NCBI GenBank assembly: GCA_020466095.1
Contig: CM035808.1
Coordinates: forward strand, 11,081,163-11,145,162
Length of the DNA stretch: 64,000 nucleotides
Direction: 5' to 3'
DNA from: Chlorops oryzae
Taxonomy: Eukaryota; Arthropoda; Insecta; Diptera; Chloropidae
Shown here: positions 35,397-46,669 of the stretch, piece by piece
How the letters are laid out: each line of letters opens with the position of its first letter
Numbering within the stretch: the first letter of the stretch is position 1
Notes under the pieces: generated by a model
Told to the model about the DNA's origin: nothing
Databases searched by the model: none
The model's input: only the letters and a program-made list of their open reading frames with translations
Translations under genes and position numbers: made by a program

Positions 35397-36462
35397 ACCT
35401 CTCTTACACAATTCCGGCTGGGTTGCCCTTCTTATGAGAGACCGCACTGTATTGTAGTACCTACGATATTGGGTACAAAAAATGAAAAAAGCTCTGCCCA
35501 TAATCGGCCGCAAATGACTCAGAACCGGCAGCAGAGAAATGCACTCATTATTAATTTCTAAATATTTGCATTCTCAACCCATGTCACTGATAAAGTCAAT
35601 CTCGCTGATGATTTTTTTTTTTTTTTTTGACAAACAAGATGTCACGCCCAATTATCGTTGCAGCGTATTCGACAATTACACCATCATTACGAAATTATGT
35701 TCATATGCACTCATTGACTCGTACATAAATATATTTGTTTATACATACATATGTACAGTCAATCAAACATACATTATTCAGTTTTCACAGTTATTGACAC
35801 TCTTTCGGAATGAATGTGCAAACTGCTTTTCTCTCTTGTCAATTCAGCTAACGTAAAAAGCCGGCTTGGCTTGGCTTGGCTTCTAAATGGGGTAACACGA
35901 AAAGAAAACAAAAAGAAAAAACAAAACGTGCTCATATCAGCAAGTAGAGTGGAGTGTGTCTGTTTTATAAAAGAAGAAGATAAGAAGAAATTAAAAAGAC
36001 AAAAAAAAAAAAAAAAAAAAAAAGAAAGACAAACGAAAATAATATAAAATAAGAGAAATGAAATTAGAAAAATAAAACGAGAGAACGCCAAAAGAGAGAA
36101 ACGGAAAAAATAATCATAACTGCTCTTTGCTCCAGTTCAGTCGAAACCGGGTAAATAAGACGTGTAAAATCTCGCTTGCACAAGAATTTCTGCTGACAAA
36201 ACCGTTTCGGTTGTAATGCAATTCATAAGACTGTTCATACAGACAGTCTCTCGGGTACATTAAACTCACTGTGTGCAGAGAAAAATAAGCTATCGATTCT
36301 TAAAGTATTTAAACAAAAATCTCTTTAAGATGGGAGTCTTTCGATTTTTTTTCTCCTTGATAATTTAGGCGATCACGTTCCATCAAAAAAGGAAAAAAAA
36401 ATCGAGAAAATATTTAGAAAATATTTTTCTATTAAGCTATTGTTTAAAAAAAAATCATTTAA
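35397..36462. other. Intron segment with GC-richer patch and A runs
   Basis: Contains TTGGC pentamer repeats (35864-35883), a long A run (36001-36023) and CCAGTTCAGTCGAAACCGGG near 36133, which includes an initiator-like TCAGTC. No transcript can be attached, so a promoter is only a possibility. Confidence 0.3.
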
Positions 36463-36749
36463 CCCTTTCACTACTATTGAGATAATGTATTCCAAAACAA
36501 AAAAAACTATGAAGGATCCACTTTTGTCCTGTTTCCTATAGGAAAATAGTTAGTAAAACTTCCTTTTAAGTGTTTGAAGTGGTTTTCGGTTAAAAAAATG
36601 AACCAAAAACATGACTCAAAATGGAAAAAAAATCCCTCAATCTGTCAAAATTGAAATGTTCCCTTTCAAAAAGACATAGACGAGGGGCTATTGGTGATAA
36701 AAAGTTTTTTTCAGACAAAATATTGGAGAATAATTTGGTAATGAAAGGG
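36463..36749. repeat. piggyBac-like MITE, 287 bp
   Basis: Begins CCCTTTCACTAC and ends TAATGAAAGGG (inverted CCCTTTCATTA), with TTAA directly outside both ends (36459-36462 and 36750-36753). This is the target-site pattern of the piggyBac superfamily. No ORF beyond AT-driven frames. Confidence 0.75.
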
Positions 36750-36947
36750 TTAAAATGCAATATGGAGTTTAATACGTTTTCTTTTTCGAAATTTGCGATC
36801 TGGACTAATAGTCAGAAGAAGAGTTCAGCCATTGGGGAGGAGGGGAAATCATCCTAGCCTCGGCTTCTGGAAAAGTTACTTCTTTGTGAAACTTTTGTCT
36901 GATGGTTCCGCTTACGGAACCAACTACCGACATAAGACAGTGGTGAC

Positions 36948-37135
36948 CAGGTCCGTAGAAAGAAATTTGGGGCCCGGGGGATTTTTTTCTGGGGTCCTCA
37001 CAGAAATGTGCGACCCAAAAAAAGAACCAAATCCCCTTGCCAGTTGTGGGCCCCTTTCTTCTGTCTATCTTTTCAGTAATGGGAGCCCCTAGGAAGGAAA
37101 AAATACCGGTTCCCTTATTTCTCTTGATGGGCCTG
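36948..37135. repeat. hAT-like MITE, relative of 12562-12712
   Basis: Starts CAGGTCCGTAGAAAGAAATT and shares the order CCGTAGA, GAAATTTGG, CCGGGG and TGGGGTCC with the reverse complement of 12562-12712. It ends GATGGGCCTG. The flanking 8 bases (GTGGTGAC and GAGTGTAT) no longer match convincingly, so it is older. Confidence 0.55.
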
Positions 37136-38779
37136 GAGTGTATTCAGCAGGTGCTGCTCTCAAATGGAAGTCTACCAATTAGAAATCGGTTTGAATAAAT
37201 TTCAATTATAGCAGAAACATTAAAAAAACATCTTCCAACCAAACTTGTTGAAATACGCAGCAATCGTTATGACATTAAAGCCAGTGATAAGGTTGCCTTT
37301 TAAAATTTTTATCGTCAATCTCGCTTAAAGTATGTATTTGAATATAGCAGCAGCGCGATGCTCTGACATTTCTCGTCATTAATTAGAGATAAAAAGGTTA
37401 ACAAAATTCATAAACATATACAATGTATATACATATATAGGAAGTTTATTATATAACTAATTAAATAATACCAACCCTTACACTGAAATGATAAAGGCTA
37501 ACAACTTTAGATATCTAAAGGAGCTCCTAGACAAGGTGTTGCACACCTCCAAACTTTTCAATTTTTCTTCTAAAAGTATCAATTTCTAGCCATGCGATTA
37601 AGGACTCTATTGTATGGCTGAAAACCTCGACTTTAACATTGACCCATAAAAGCTTCGTTTATATTTAAATTTTATTTGCTTTATTCATTTTCTTTCTCGC
37701 CAAAACGAGCTGAAATAAAACAAATTTGAAAAATTGAATGAATCAAGCAAAATTGCCGGTGCGACGACGACGACGTGGTGAAACTATCGTTCGCCATTGA
37801 AGCGGTTTTTCCAAGCGACACAATTTGAAAGCGCTCCATAAGAAAGCCAAAGACAAAGCCAACGACAAAGACATGGCAGTGGAAACGGAACAGAAACGGA
37901 AAGAAAAAAAAAGCTATTTAAATTAAAGGGAAAAAAAGTTCGTTGGGTTTTTTTTTTATAAAGTATTATTTTTATGTATTTGCTTAATGCTTAGCAACAC
38001 AGCAAATTTATCGGAAACCAAAACTGAATAAAGAAAAAAATTGAAAAAAAAAATCATGAATATAAAGTAAAAACTGACGATCAAAAAAAAGCTGTTGTTA
38101 AGCGACAAGCGGTAAAATGCGCTACAACAAAAATGAGCACATTTAGCCAGATTGATACATGACGAGGGAAAAAAAATGATGGAAAAAGGCAAACTATTTA
38201 CATACATAAATTGCATTGCATTTGAGTTTGGTAAAAAGCCACGATTTAGCCTTTATGCATGAACACGTCTTGACGACGCGCCAACAAAGGCCAAAGAACC
38301 GGCAAGACGAGCAGCAACGCTTACCGACCAAAATTATTGAACTGATTCGAGAAGCTGACGCATTAGCTTACCTACACCGTACACCAGCGAACACACATAC
38401 ATGAACACATCCACACCTGCGCTCCTACAGAGGGAAGATCGCACGGACAATATCGATCGATAACAACGCCGAAGACGACAAAGACGGCGGTGCTGGCGCT
38501 GGTGGTGGTGGTGGTGTGGTATTATGTCAGCAACATTTTGTCAATTGATGCACGTTTTGTCGTCTTGTCGCCTTGTTCATGTCCACTTAAGCGAAATATC
38601 AACGACGATCATCTCGACACAGAATGCGATCATCAATATCATCATCGATGCCGTCGGATCGATATAATACAATAATCGTTGACACCATCGTCGCGCGTTC
38701 CAACTTCGCTTAATGGGATCAGTGCCAATTAAACAAGACACTATGCAAAACTTTTATTTTTCATTCAAAAACAATTTTT
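37136..38779. other. Intron segment with GC-richer block at 38210-38740
   Basis: The block at 38210-38740 is richer in CGA/GAC words than anything nearby and holds an open plus frame (38216-38404, 62 residues) of mixed composition ending ALAYLHRTPANTHT. No splice context or domain supports a gene. It might be a regulatory region under selection. Confidence 0.35.
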
Positions 38780-39830
38780 TTTAATAAAAAATTTTTGTTT
38801 GTTTTTTTTCAAATATATTTTTAAAAAATTATTTTAATTTACTTTTCGTTTTTTATTTGTAATTTTTTTATATTATTTTTTTATTTTTTTATAAGTACAT
38901 ATTTATTTTTTTATTATGAGTATTTGTATTTTTTTTATATTTATTTTTTTTAAATATTTTTTATATTAAGCTCGAATATTTTCAATAATATGAAATATAT
39001 TTAACACCGCGATCATTAACAAATCTTTTTGATCTTTTTTGCCATAATAATATTTTTTTTTATTTTATTATTTATTATTTATTTATTTTTTTTAATTATT
39101 TTTTTTCTTTTTATTTATTTATTTTTATAATTTTTTTAATTTTATTTTTTTTATTTTTTATCTTTAGCCAAAAAACTTTTTTAATTTTTTTATTTTTATT
39201 TTTTATCTTTAGTTCAAAAAGCTTTTTAATTTTTTATTAAATATTTTTTAAAAAATTATTTTAATTTTGTTATTTTAATTTACTTTTAGTTTTTATTTGT
39301 AATTTTTATTTAAATTTTTTTTAGATATATTTTTATTTTTTTATAAGTTATATTTATTTTTTTATTATAAGTATTTATATTTTTTATATTTTTTTTTTAT
39401 TTTTTTATATTTTTTTAAATATTTTTTTAAATTTATTTTTATTTATTTATTTTTAATTATTTTTATTTATTTTTTTTATTTTTTATTTATTTATATTTTT
39501 TTTTTATTTTTTTTATTTTATATTTTTTTTTTAAAAATTTTATTTTTCTTATAATATTTTTTAAATTTATTTTTATTTATTTATTTTAATTATTTTAGTT
39601 TTTATTTTTTTTATGTTTTTATTTTTATTATTTTTTTTTCTAATTAATTTTTTTTTTTTTTATTTTTTATCTTTATGTTAAAAAGTATTTAATAATTTTT
39701 TTATTATGCTTTTTATTATTTTTTCTTTTTTTTATCTTTAGTTAAAAAGCTTTTTAATTTGTTATGTACCTAAGTATATTTCTTGAAATTTTTTTTACTT
39801 TCTAACTTTTTTCTGATTCTTTTTTATTGT
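38780..39830. repeat. About 1 kb of T/A low-complexity DNA
   Basis: Consists almost only of TTTATT, TTTTTA and TATTTA words with a few TTTATCTTTAG(T/C)CAAAAAGC-like repeats (39155, 39205, 39730). The plus strand is T-rich and so the minus-strand transcript would be A-rich. No ORF. Confidence 0.85.
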
Positions 39831-40853
39831 CCCACATTTGCCAGAATCATCATTGAAAATGTGAAACCAAGAGTTCAAATAGAATGTTGAATACATAGTG
39901 AAGCCTCTAAATGATGGACAATAACTTTTTTATACATTTACGAAAATGTCTTTCTACACTAGTTTACAAAATTTCGGATTTTCGCACGATCAGAATCAAA
40001 ATGGTGAGTTTGAAATATTGATTTTGCTTTTTTGCTTTTACTTTAAATCAATATCCGCGCTCATAAGGTATTTCACTGTAGGAAAGAACAGTTATTGGCA
40101 AAAAAAAAAACCGCTTAATCTTGGCAGAGGTTTTACCCTCGTTTGTGTGCACAATAAAAGCCACAATGGACATAAATTTTTGATTTGCTTTAATTGAATA
40201 AAAAATTAATTAATTTGCTTTTTTCTGCTTTTGTTGATGTCAGTTAATTTCGTGTTTGAAATCGTTATCGAAACCGGTTTATGAACTTCGATGAATGTTC
40301 ATTGAAAAGTGAAATAACAGACGCACATACATTTTGACCGTCCGTTGTTTTTTCATTTTTTCTTATTTGACATTTTTCATTTGGCAATTAAGACGAAATA
40401 AAAACAAAAAAAAAAAAAAAAAAAATGAAGAAAAAAACAGTGAATATTTGAATATTTCAAAAATGATTATTCAAGCAAAAATCGAGGTAGACACAAAGGA
40501 ATTGTGAAAAGTATAAATATATATATATTTATACATGTACATATATTTTATTTTTTATTTTATTTTTTTTGAAAAATGCGGCTTGTCAGCAAAGCATTGA
40601 GGTTGCAAAATAATAAAAAAAATTTTGAATTTATTCAAAAAAAATATTTTAAATTATTTAAGCTTAGTAAATTAATGAAACCCTACACTTTTTGTGAACT
40701 ATAGAGAAAAGGTTCGAAAAGAAATTATTAGGGATTTAAAAAAAAATAGTAATATCGAATGTTCGCGGTTCTTTAATAGTGCAGACCAGTCCACAAAATT
40801 CAAGAGATCATTTAGAGAAAATGTTGAAATGAAAACAATCCGAGCGCACTTAC

Positions 40854-40941
40854 CAAAAGTCCCGTCTCCACATTTGGTATTAAAATGATTTTCGAGCCAT
40901 CCATTAGGTTGTAATCTTTCAACGATCCATCTTGCAGTTCT
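40854..40941 (-). CDS. stx: Midnolin/stuxnet exon encoding the second half of the ubiquitin-like domain
   Basis: On the minus strand TTTTTCAG precedes an 88-base exon, followed by the donor GTAAGTGCG. It starts with the last base of a split codon and then encodes 29 residues: ELQDGSLKDYNLMDGSK and IILIPNVETGLL. Human midnolin has the corresponding pattern (KLQEFGVGDGSKLTLVPTVE). The 3' border is phase 0 and joins to AQRPENTV of the exon at 9620. The ubiquitin-like domain is needed for midnolin's proteasome-dependent degradation activity. The first half of the domain should sit in one or more exons further right, whose last exon must end two bases into a codon. Confidence 0.93.
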
Positions 40942-41398
40942 CTGAAAAAGTTCAGAATGAAAATGGTTCTTAATAAATGTTCAAAAAAATCCACAAAAAA
41001 AAAAATGTTTTATTGCAATTAAAAACTTTTCGACTTCTTGTTGTGGTTGCGTTTCGCTGCTGCTATGCATTTGTCCAAAACAAAGAATTTGGCCTTTGCC
41101 ATTTTGACGCGCATTTAACTGGAATGAATAAAATTAAATGCACATCCAACGAATTCATCTACTTTGCTGCATTTCTTACTCCACTTAATTTTATATTTTT
41201 TTGCAGTTAAGGGGGTCTTCTCATTGAGCAACTTTTTTTTTCGACTTTTTTTTTTTGCATTTATTTATAGCTTGGGTAGTTGTGAATATGCCCCTAAAAG
41301 GATTTTTTGAAATTCGAAATAGTTTAGAGGATATAGCCTTCTTTGTCGAGCAAGATCTGCGCTAAAACGAGTAATTTTTGCGTTGCTTCAAACTTTAA

Positions 41399-42456
41399 CC
41401 CTCTAACCTTTCACACGGCCTCCAGGCATAACTCACAAAAGTCACTTTTTGAACACATAGGTAAAGTTATATGATATCAATATAAGTATAATAGTGTTGC
41501 TAGTACATTTGATGACATTTTCTCTTGAGACATCATATGCAAATGACGTCCAGTTTGGCGCCTATAGCCATTAGTGTGTGAGCATCCGTCAAATCAACAC
41601 CGCATTTTCTAAAAAAAAATTTGTGCTTTTCAACACAATATATCTTTTCAACCAAACAAGTTGTTACCGTTTGATAATTTTTTTTCATAAAGGTAAGTTA
41701 TCCAACTTTAATTTCATATATGATTTGATTCGAAAAAAAATTGTTTTGTGCGAGTTTCTTGGAAAAATTGAATTATGCCTCAAGGCATAATTGTGGGTTT
41801 ACGTGATACTTTTTCCCCTTGATGCAGTTGATGAAATTGATGCAGTTGCCGCAATTTCGTGAACAAATTGCTGCTGGCCTCATCAAATATAATTCGCACA
41901 CTGTTGGCCGACGAAGAACTCCACGTGATCCATCATCACCTTCAACTTCACGACCATCAACTCCGGTACTTGGTCATGTTGTTCCTGTTGGTCATCGAGC
42001 CATTCATCCAGTCGCTGATGTGCGCTATGATGGCTTCAACCGTCTTCCAGTTTGGCTACCGAAGGCAGGTGGTAAACAACTTTGTAAAAATGCCAAATGC
42101 AAATCACAAACTCAATGTGTTTGCAAGGTATGCAACGTACATTTGTGTTGCTCTACCTCTAAAAATTGTTTTTTTGATTATCATTCAAAAAAATAATCTT
42201 TTGTTTATTTTTTTTCACATCTTCATCTCTTTTTCTAATAAAATCCATCAAAATAAAAATTTCTATCTGATTGTATTTTTTCACTTAAGCCGACAATTAT
42301 GCCCCGAGGCATATTTCATCTTTTCTCACCTGGAGGCTAAACGGTAAGGTAAATTAAAAAACTAATAATGCAGAAGTGTTTAGAATGTCGTTTTTAGTCT
42401 AGAAAAAATTATTCCGGCTCCTTTTTTGCATTATTTCAAAAAAAAAGGTTAGAGGG
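41399..42456 (+). mobile_element. Non-autonomous piggyBac-like transposon, 1058 bp
   Basis: The terminal repeats CCCTCTAACCTTT and AAAGGTTAGAGGG are perfect over 13 bp. TTAA flanks both ends (41395-41398 and 42457-42460), and the uninterrupted copy at 30556-31287 has a single TTAA at the same place. Sub-terminal inverted motifs are present: CCTCCAGG near the left, CCTGGAGG near the right, and palindromic TTATGCC..GGCATAA at about 41773 and 42299. Only the last part of a transposase is retained, so the element must be mobilised by a transposase made elsewhere. Confidence 0.93.
41819..42196 (+). pseudogene. piggyBac transposase, C-terminal remnant
   Basis: An open frame of 125 codons ends at 42196. 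It includes LPQFREQIAAGLIKY, a Ser/Pro/Thr-rich linker (PSSPSTSRPSTPVLGH) and then a Cys-rich end: CKNAKCKSQTQCVCKVCNVH followed by LCCSTSKNCFFDYH. This order (FR.IA..LI segment, linker, C..C..C.C..C..HLC....CF..YH) is that of the C-terminal Cys-rich DNA-binding domain of piggyBac transposases. The catalytic DDD core upstream is missing, so the remnant cannot transpose by itself. Confidence 0.85.
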
Positions 42457-43013
42457 TTAAACGCGTTTATCTCGAAACCACGTTTTTCGAACTGGCGGCC
42501 ATGATATCTCCAGTTCAACTGCACCGATTTTCATGAAACAAAGTGGAATCGAGGCAGAATTGTCACCATTCTCGGGTGAACCTCGACCATAATTTTAAAA
42601 AATTTTTTACTATTTTTTTTTTACACTAAACTACAAAAAAAAAAGCCCGAAATTGAAATTTTTTTTTTAAATGGCCGCCATTTTGTCAAAAAAAAATCAC
42701 AAAATTAAGCTTGAGGTTCACCCGAGAATTACATCTATACTGATTATAACCCCGTTTTTTATTCCATTTCGGACGCTCCGGAGACCCGGAATCGTGGCCG
42801 CCGTGACGGCACCTTTTTTTTCACCACCAACTTTGAAGTCTCATTACTTTTTGAACAGCCCACGTATCGAGGCAAAAAAAAATTTTTTATTTACTTTGAA
42901 CCTTTTGTAATACAATAAATAAAAAAAGTTTTCAATTATTCTTTGCGTTTTCAAATAAGAATTTTTTTAAAAAGGGTCCAAAAAACGGGTTTTCAATGAG
43001 AAGACCCCCTTAA

Positions 43014-44162
43014 GGCATTGTTCGCACAATTTCAAGAAAAATTAAAACCATTAAAGGTTTTGTTGAAGTTAAAAAAAAAAATAAAATCGTTGCACAAGAC
43101 AAAACACTGACAACGTCAATAATTTCGTCAAATGTTCAATGAATATTATTGCATAGTAAATTTTTTCCAATAGTGAGTAAATGAATTTGTGCAAATATTC
43201 AACGAATGCAAACGTGTGCAATCGGTTTCAATCAAAAGCGCAGATGGTTGAAATTCCCTTCGCATGTTTTTATGTGTTGAATATGTGCAGGAATTGATGC
43301 GAAAGAGTCTTTGCTTGCAGCATTGCATACCAGGCATACTTCTACTGCTGTCCTTGACTCAATGTGGAGCAAAGGACGTCAGGAAATCAGGGACAATGCA
43401 AGAAAAATATGAAAATATTTATGTTGCAACAAATACTCGCAAATGCCAAAAATTGACATTCGTTCCAGTACTAGAAAATATATTAAAGTTTTTTTTAAAA
43501 AATTTGAAATAATTAAAAACTGAAGAAATAAATTTTTTTTTTTTTTTGAATTTATCTAAAAACAAAATTGCGTTTTTTTGTCTTTTTGTAAAAAAAAAAA
43601 AAAAACTTGATTTATAACTTCATTTACGCCCACGAGCAAATTCTCGCTTTGAAGATGACATATAAATTTTGCTTTGCACTTTATTAAAATGATTGCGACT
43701 CGGTGGTGACAGAGTGCTTGCCATATACCTACAATACAGTTTAATATTCAATTTTGGGAGACACATCACAACGAGAGCAATATATCTATGTTTCCAGAGT
43801 AGGTGAAGTGAATATAATGAAGAAGAAGAAAATATACTGTCTATTGCAATAAACGCCCTCTTCGAGAGTCATGAAACAGATTTCGTATTTAACGAATTAA
43901 TTAAAATTATTGCGAAATATTTTAGCATCAACGAAAGTGCGACAAAAATATTTCATGTGACAGACTCAAAAATGACAAAAAAAAAAAACAAAGAATTTTC
44001 TACACACGAAATTTTCACAGACATCTTAATGAGGACTAAAATTGCTTCAAATCTTAAAATTTCCATCAATCAATCACTCACTTATTTGCATAGACTGCAA
44101 ATTTTGGAAAATGTTTTTGATGGGGCAATGGCTTTTAGTACCATTGATTTGATGGCCGAATT
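43014..44162. other. Intron segment, no gene recognised
   Basis: An open plus frame at 43264-43512 (82 residues) includes HCIPGILLLLSLTQCG but has no recognised domain. AT-rich, with A and T runs at 43531-43548 and 43590-43605. Confidence 0.4.
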
Positions 44163-45136
44163 TTAGCGTCAAAATTTTTTCAAGAAACGCATTACAAATA
44201 GTCTAGTTTTGGTCTAGTTCCAAACTGGTCCAAAAAGGATCAGTTTTTGGAAAAAAATTTAGTGCTAAAATTCTTAGAATTTTTCACTTATTCTACTTAT
44301 ATTATATATGGGCATTTCCACAGAAATGTCAACCACAACTTAAAAATTTAATGTGCTGCTAAGTCAAATTTTTTTATATATTAGAATACTCTTATACATG
44401 AAGCTTTAATTCTGAAAGTTTAAATATCTTACATAATATTTAAACCCAAAAAAACCTAGTCGAAACTTGTGGCGAAATTTTTCGATAATCTTGATATAGT
44501 TTTTGTATGAACATTTTATAAGCCTACGGCTGGTTACAAGGAATGGTATTGGGTAAAATTTTGTCTAATAATTTTGAATGATAGCCACACAATGCAAAGA
44601 GAGCGCTTGTTTATGAAATAACTGTAAATTTTTTATATTGTTTTAATATCTATTTTTATGTCGCGTGAGTTACGAATATATGTAATTTTTGACCAGTGTT
44701 TTTAAAAAAAAAATTTTCAGTACAAGATCTTTTGCGGCTAAAGAGAGAATAAGTTTAACAACTAAAAGTGATAAAAAAAATCCTATATATTTTGTTTACA
44801 TATCTATTATTTGCTGTTGAAATCTGTCGCGTGAGTTACGGAAAGAGCAAATTCGAATACAAAAGCTTCAATGGTATTTAATGTTTTTATATTTTGGGCA
44901 AAAATATGGAAAAGAAAGAAGAAAACAACAAGGTCAAAGAAAGAATGAAGAAGTGGAGATTGAATTTAAGAAAAGATTATGGAAAGTGGAGAGATTATAG
45001 GAAGACACAAATGGTCAAAATTCGTAATATTGTGGGAATAAAAAAAATCATTATTTTTCATTTGTCAACAAAAATAGTATTGCAGTCGCCAAAACGTTTT
45101 ATTCAAAAAAGCATAACATTAAGATATAGACGTGTA

Positions 45137-45381
45137 GGTAGGTAGGTAGGTTAAAGTGGCTACCACTTAGGCCGCTAATCGGCCCATTGTGATACCAAGG
45201 AGGTTTTCTTGTGTTTGTGTGAGTGTATGTCTTGTAATGTAGTGTGCCCCTAACATGCGATTTTTGAAATACCAGTGCTAGGCTTGGAACATTACACTCC
45301 GTTTCGCCTGTGCCGGGAATCGAACCTCGAACCCTGGGATCAAGAGCATAGCACGCACCCCGTACGCTATCCCAGAGCCAC
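45137..45381 (-). repeat. tRNA-derived SINE, 245 bp, with 12-bp duplication
   Basis: On the minus strand it starts GTGGCTCTGGGATAGCG (A-box region), then GGTTCGATTCC (B box), a tRNA-unrelated body, and a tail of CCTA/ACCT repeats. The flanking 12-bp direct repeat TATAGACGTGTA (45125-45136 and 45382-45393) is perfect. Such elements are transcribed by RNA polymerase III and mobilised by a LINE reverse transcriptase. It is not a functional tRNA gene. Confidence 0.88.
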
Positions 45382-45511
45382 TATAGACGTGTAAGTGTAA
45401 TATGAATCTTTGATTGATTTTTTCTATCTTCTTAAATTTTTGAATTATCTTTTTTTTTGTTTTTTGGTAATGAAATATACTTTTGTTATGTTATTTAATA
45501 TTTAATAAAAC

Positions 45512-46669
45512 CAGGGACTGAAAATAAAAGTTATTTTGAAATTTTTGAACGAAAAAGGCAAGGGGAAAGAATGGTCGGAGGGGAAAGTTTTTGGCATTTT
45601 TGAGATCCTTGAGCGTGCCTCTATCTATTTTGGGAATGCCTTTTATTTCAAGCCTTTTACTGAAAAAAGGCAAATTAAAACTTTTTATTTTGCCTTTTAT
45701 TTTTTTTGAGCAGTAAAAAAAGTTAGAATCTGACTTTTATTTTAAAAGTCAAAAATGAAAGGCAATTAATGCTTTATATTTTTTTCGAACAAATATAAAA
45801 GGCAAGTTCGGATTTTAATTTTTTCAAACGAATGAAACGGGCAAACTGTGCCTTTTTCATTTTTCGAACAAATATAAAAGGCAAATTCTGACTTTTATTT
45901 TTTTGAACAAAAATAAAAGGCAAATCGCAATTGCCAAAAGACCAAAAGTCCGATCATAAAAATTTCGGTGCCAATCGAATCTACAGATCAACCTCTATTA
46001 AATGGTACCAAATCGGGATATGTGTTCATATTCATATGGACATAAGCTAATATCTTTAGTGTTTTTATAGCTCATTTCGCAATTCTCTGTAACAACTCTG
46101 AAAAGACTGAAACCAACTTTCGACTCAAACAGACTCTAAGTTACTGGCGTGACTAATAAATTGCATCTTAAATCTAATAGAACTAATTTAAGAGCCTATT
46201 ACTAGGTTATATACTACTAGCTCTTAAATTAATTCTCTCAGACTTGAGATGTAATTTATCCGAGCAGAATTTGAGAGCTATATTAATGATGAAACTAAAT
46301 ACAGATTTATAAATAAATTAAAATTTACTAAATGCTCTATAAATTTATATAATTGTATAAAAAAATTATTTTATTGGTCGTACAGGATTCATCAATAACA
46401 CGTTTTTGGAAAATTGTTTGAAAGTGTCGAAAAAGTTGGTTCATAACCACTTAACTTTATATAAAAATTGAAAAAAGATAATTACTCAGTTTCAAAGAAA
46501 TTTATTTTTGACTTTTAAAATAAAAGTCAGATTCTAACTTTTTTTTACTGCTCAAAAAAAATAAAAGGCAAAATAAAAAGTTTCATTTTGCCTTTTTTCA
46601 GTAAAAGGCTTGATATAACTTTTTCATTGTGCCTTTTTGAGGATATCAACATAAAAGTTACGGTCCCTG
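45512..46669. mobile_element. hAT-like element, 1158 bp, with long inverted arms
   Basis: Starts CAGGGACTG and ends CGGTCCCTG, with the perfect 8-bp duplication AATAAAAC (45504-45511 and 46670-46677). Arms of about 150 bp inside the ends pair with each other, for example GAGCAGTAAAAAAAGTTAGA with its complement near 46540. The word AAAAGGCAAA is repeated throughout. No transposase ORF is visible. Confidence 0.82.

Larger units (their letters stand above)
9621..40853 (-). other. 31.2-kb intron of midnolin/stuxnet
   Basis: On the minus strand it starts GTAAGTGCG at 40853 and ends CTCTCGTAG at 9621. It joins ...VETGLL to AQRPENTV in phase 0, and the joined protein aligns without a gap to the region between midnolin's ubiquitin-like domain and Catch region. 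I found no other convincing exon inside. The interior is described in separate entries and is largely transposable elements, microsatellites and AT-rich DNA. Confidence 0.85.
41211..43009 (+). repeat. TTAA-flanked MITE family A, copy 3, carrying a nested piggyBac-like element
   Basis: Intact ends GGGGGTCTTCTCATTGA and TCAATGAGAAGACCCCC form perfect 17-bp terminal inverted repeats with TTAA outside both (41207-41210 and 43010-43013). Without the nested 1058-bp element and its TTAA it would be 737 bp, nearly identical to 30556-31287. The low divergence between copies suggests fairly recent amplification. Confidence 0.92.

Noticed and set aside
40977..41210. A separate small gene next to the ubiquitin-like exon
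   Set aside because: The 77-codon plus-strand frame is AT-driven, has no motif and ends at the TTAA of the MITE.
45305..45381. A tRNA gene on the minus strand
   Set aside because: It is the head of a SINE with a tail and a 12-bp target duplication.
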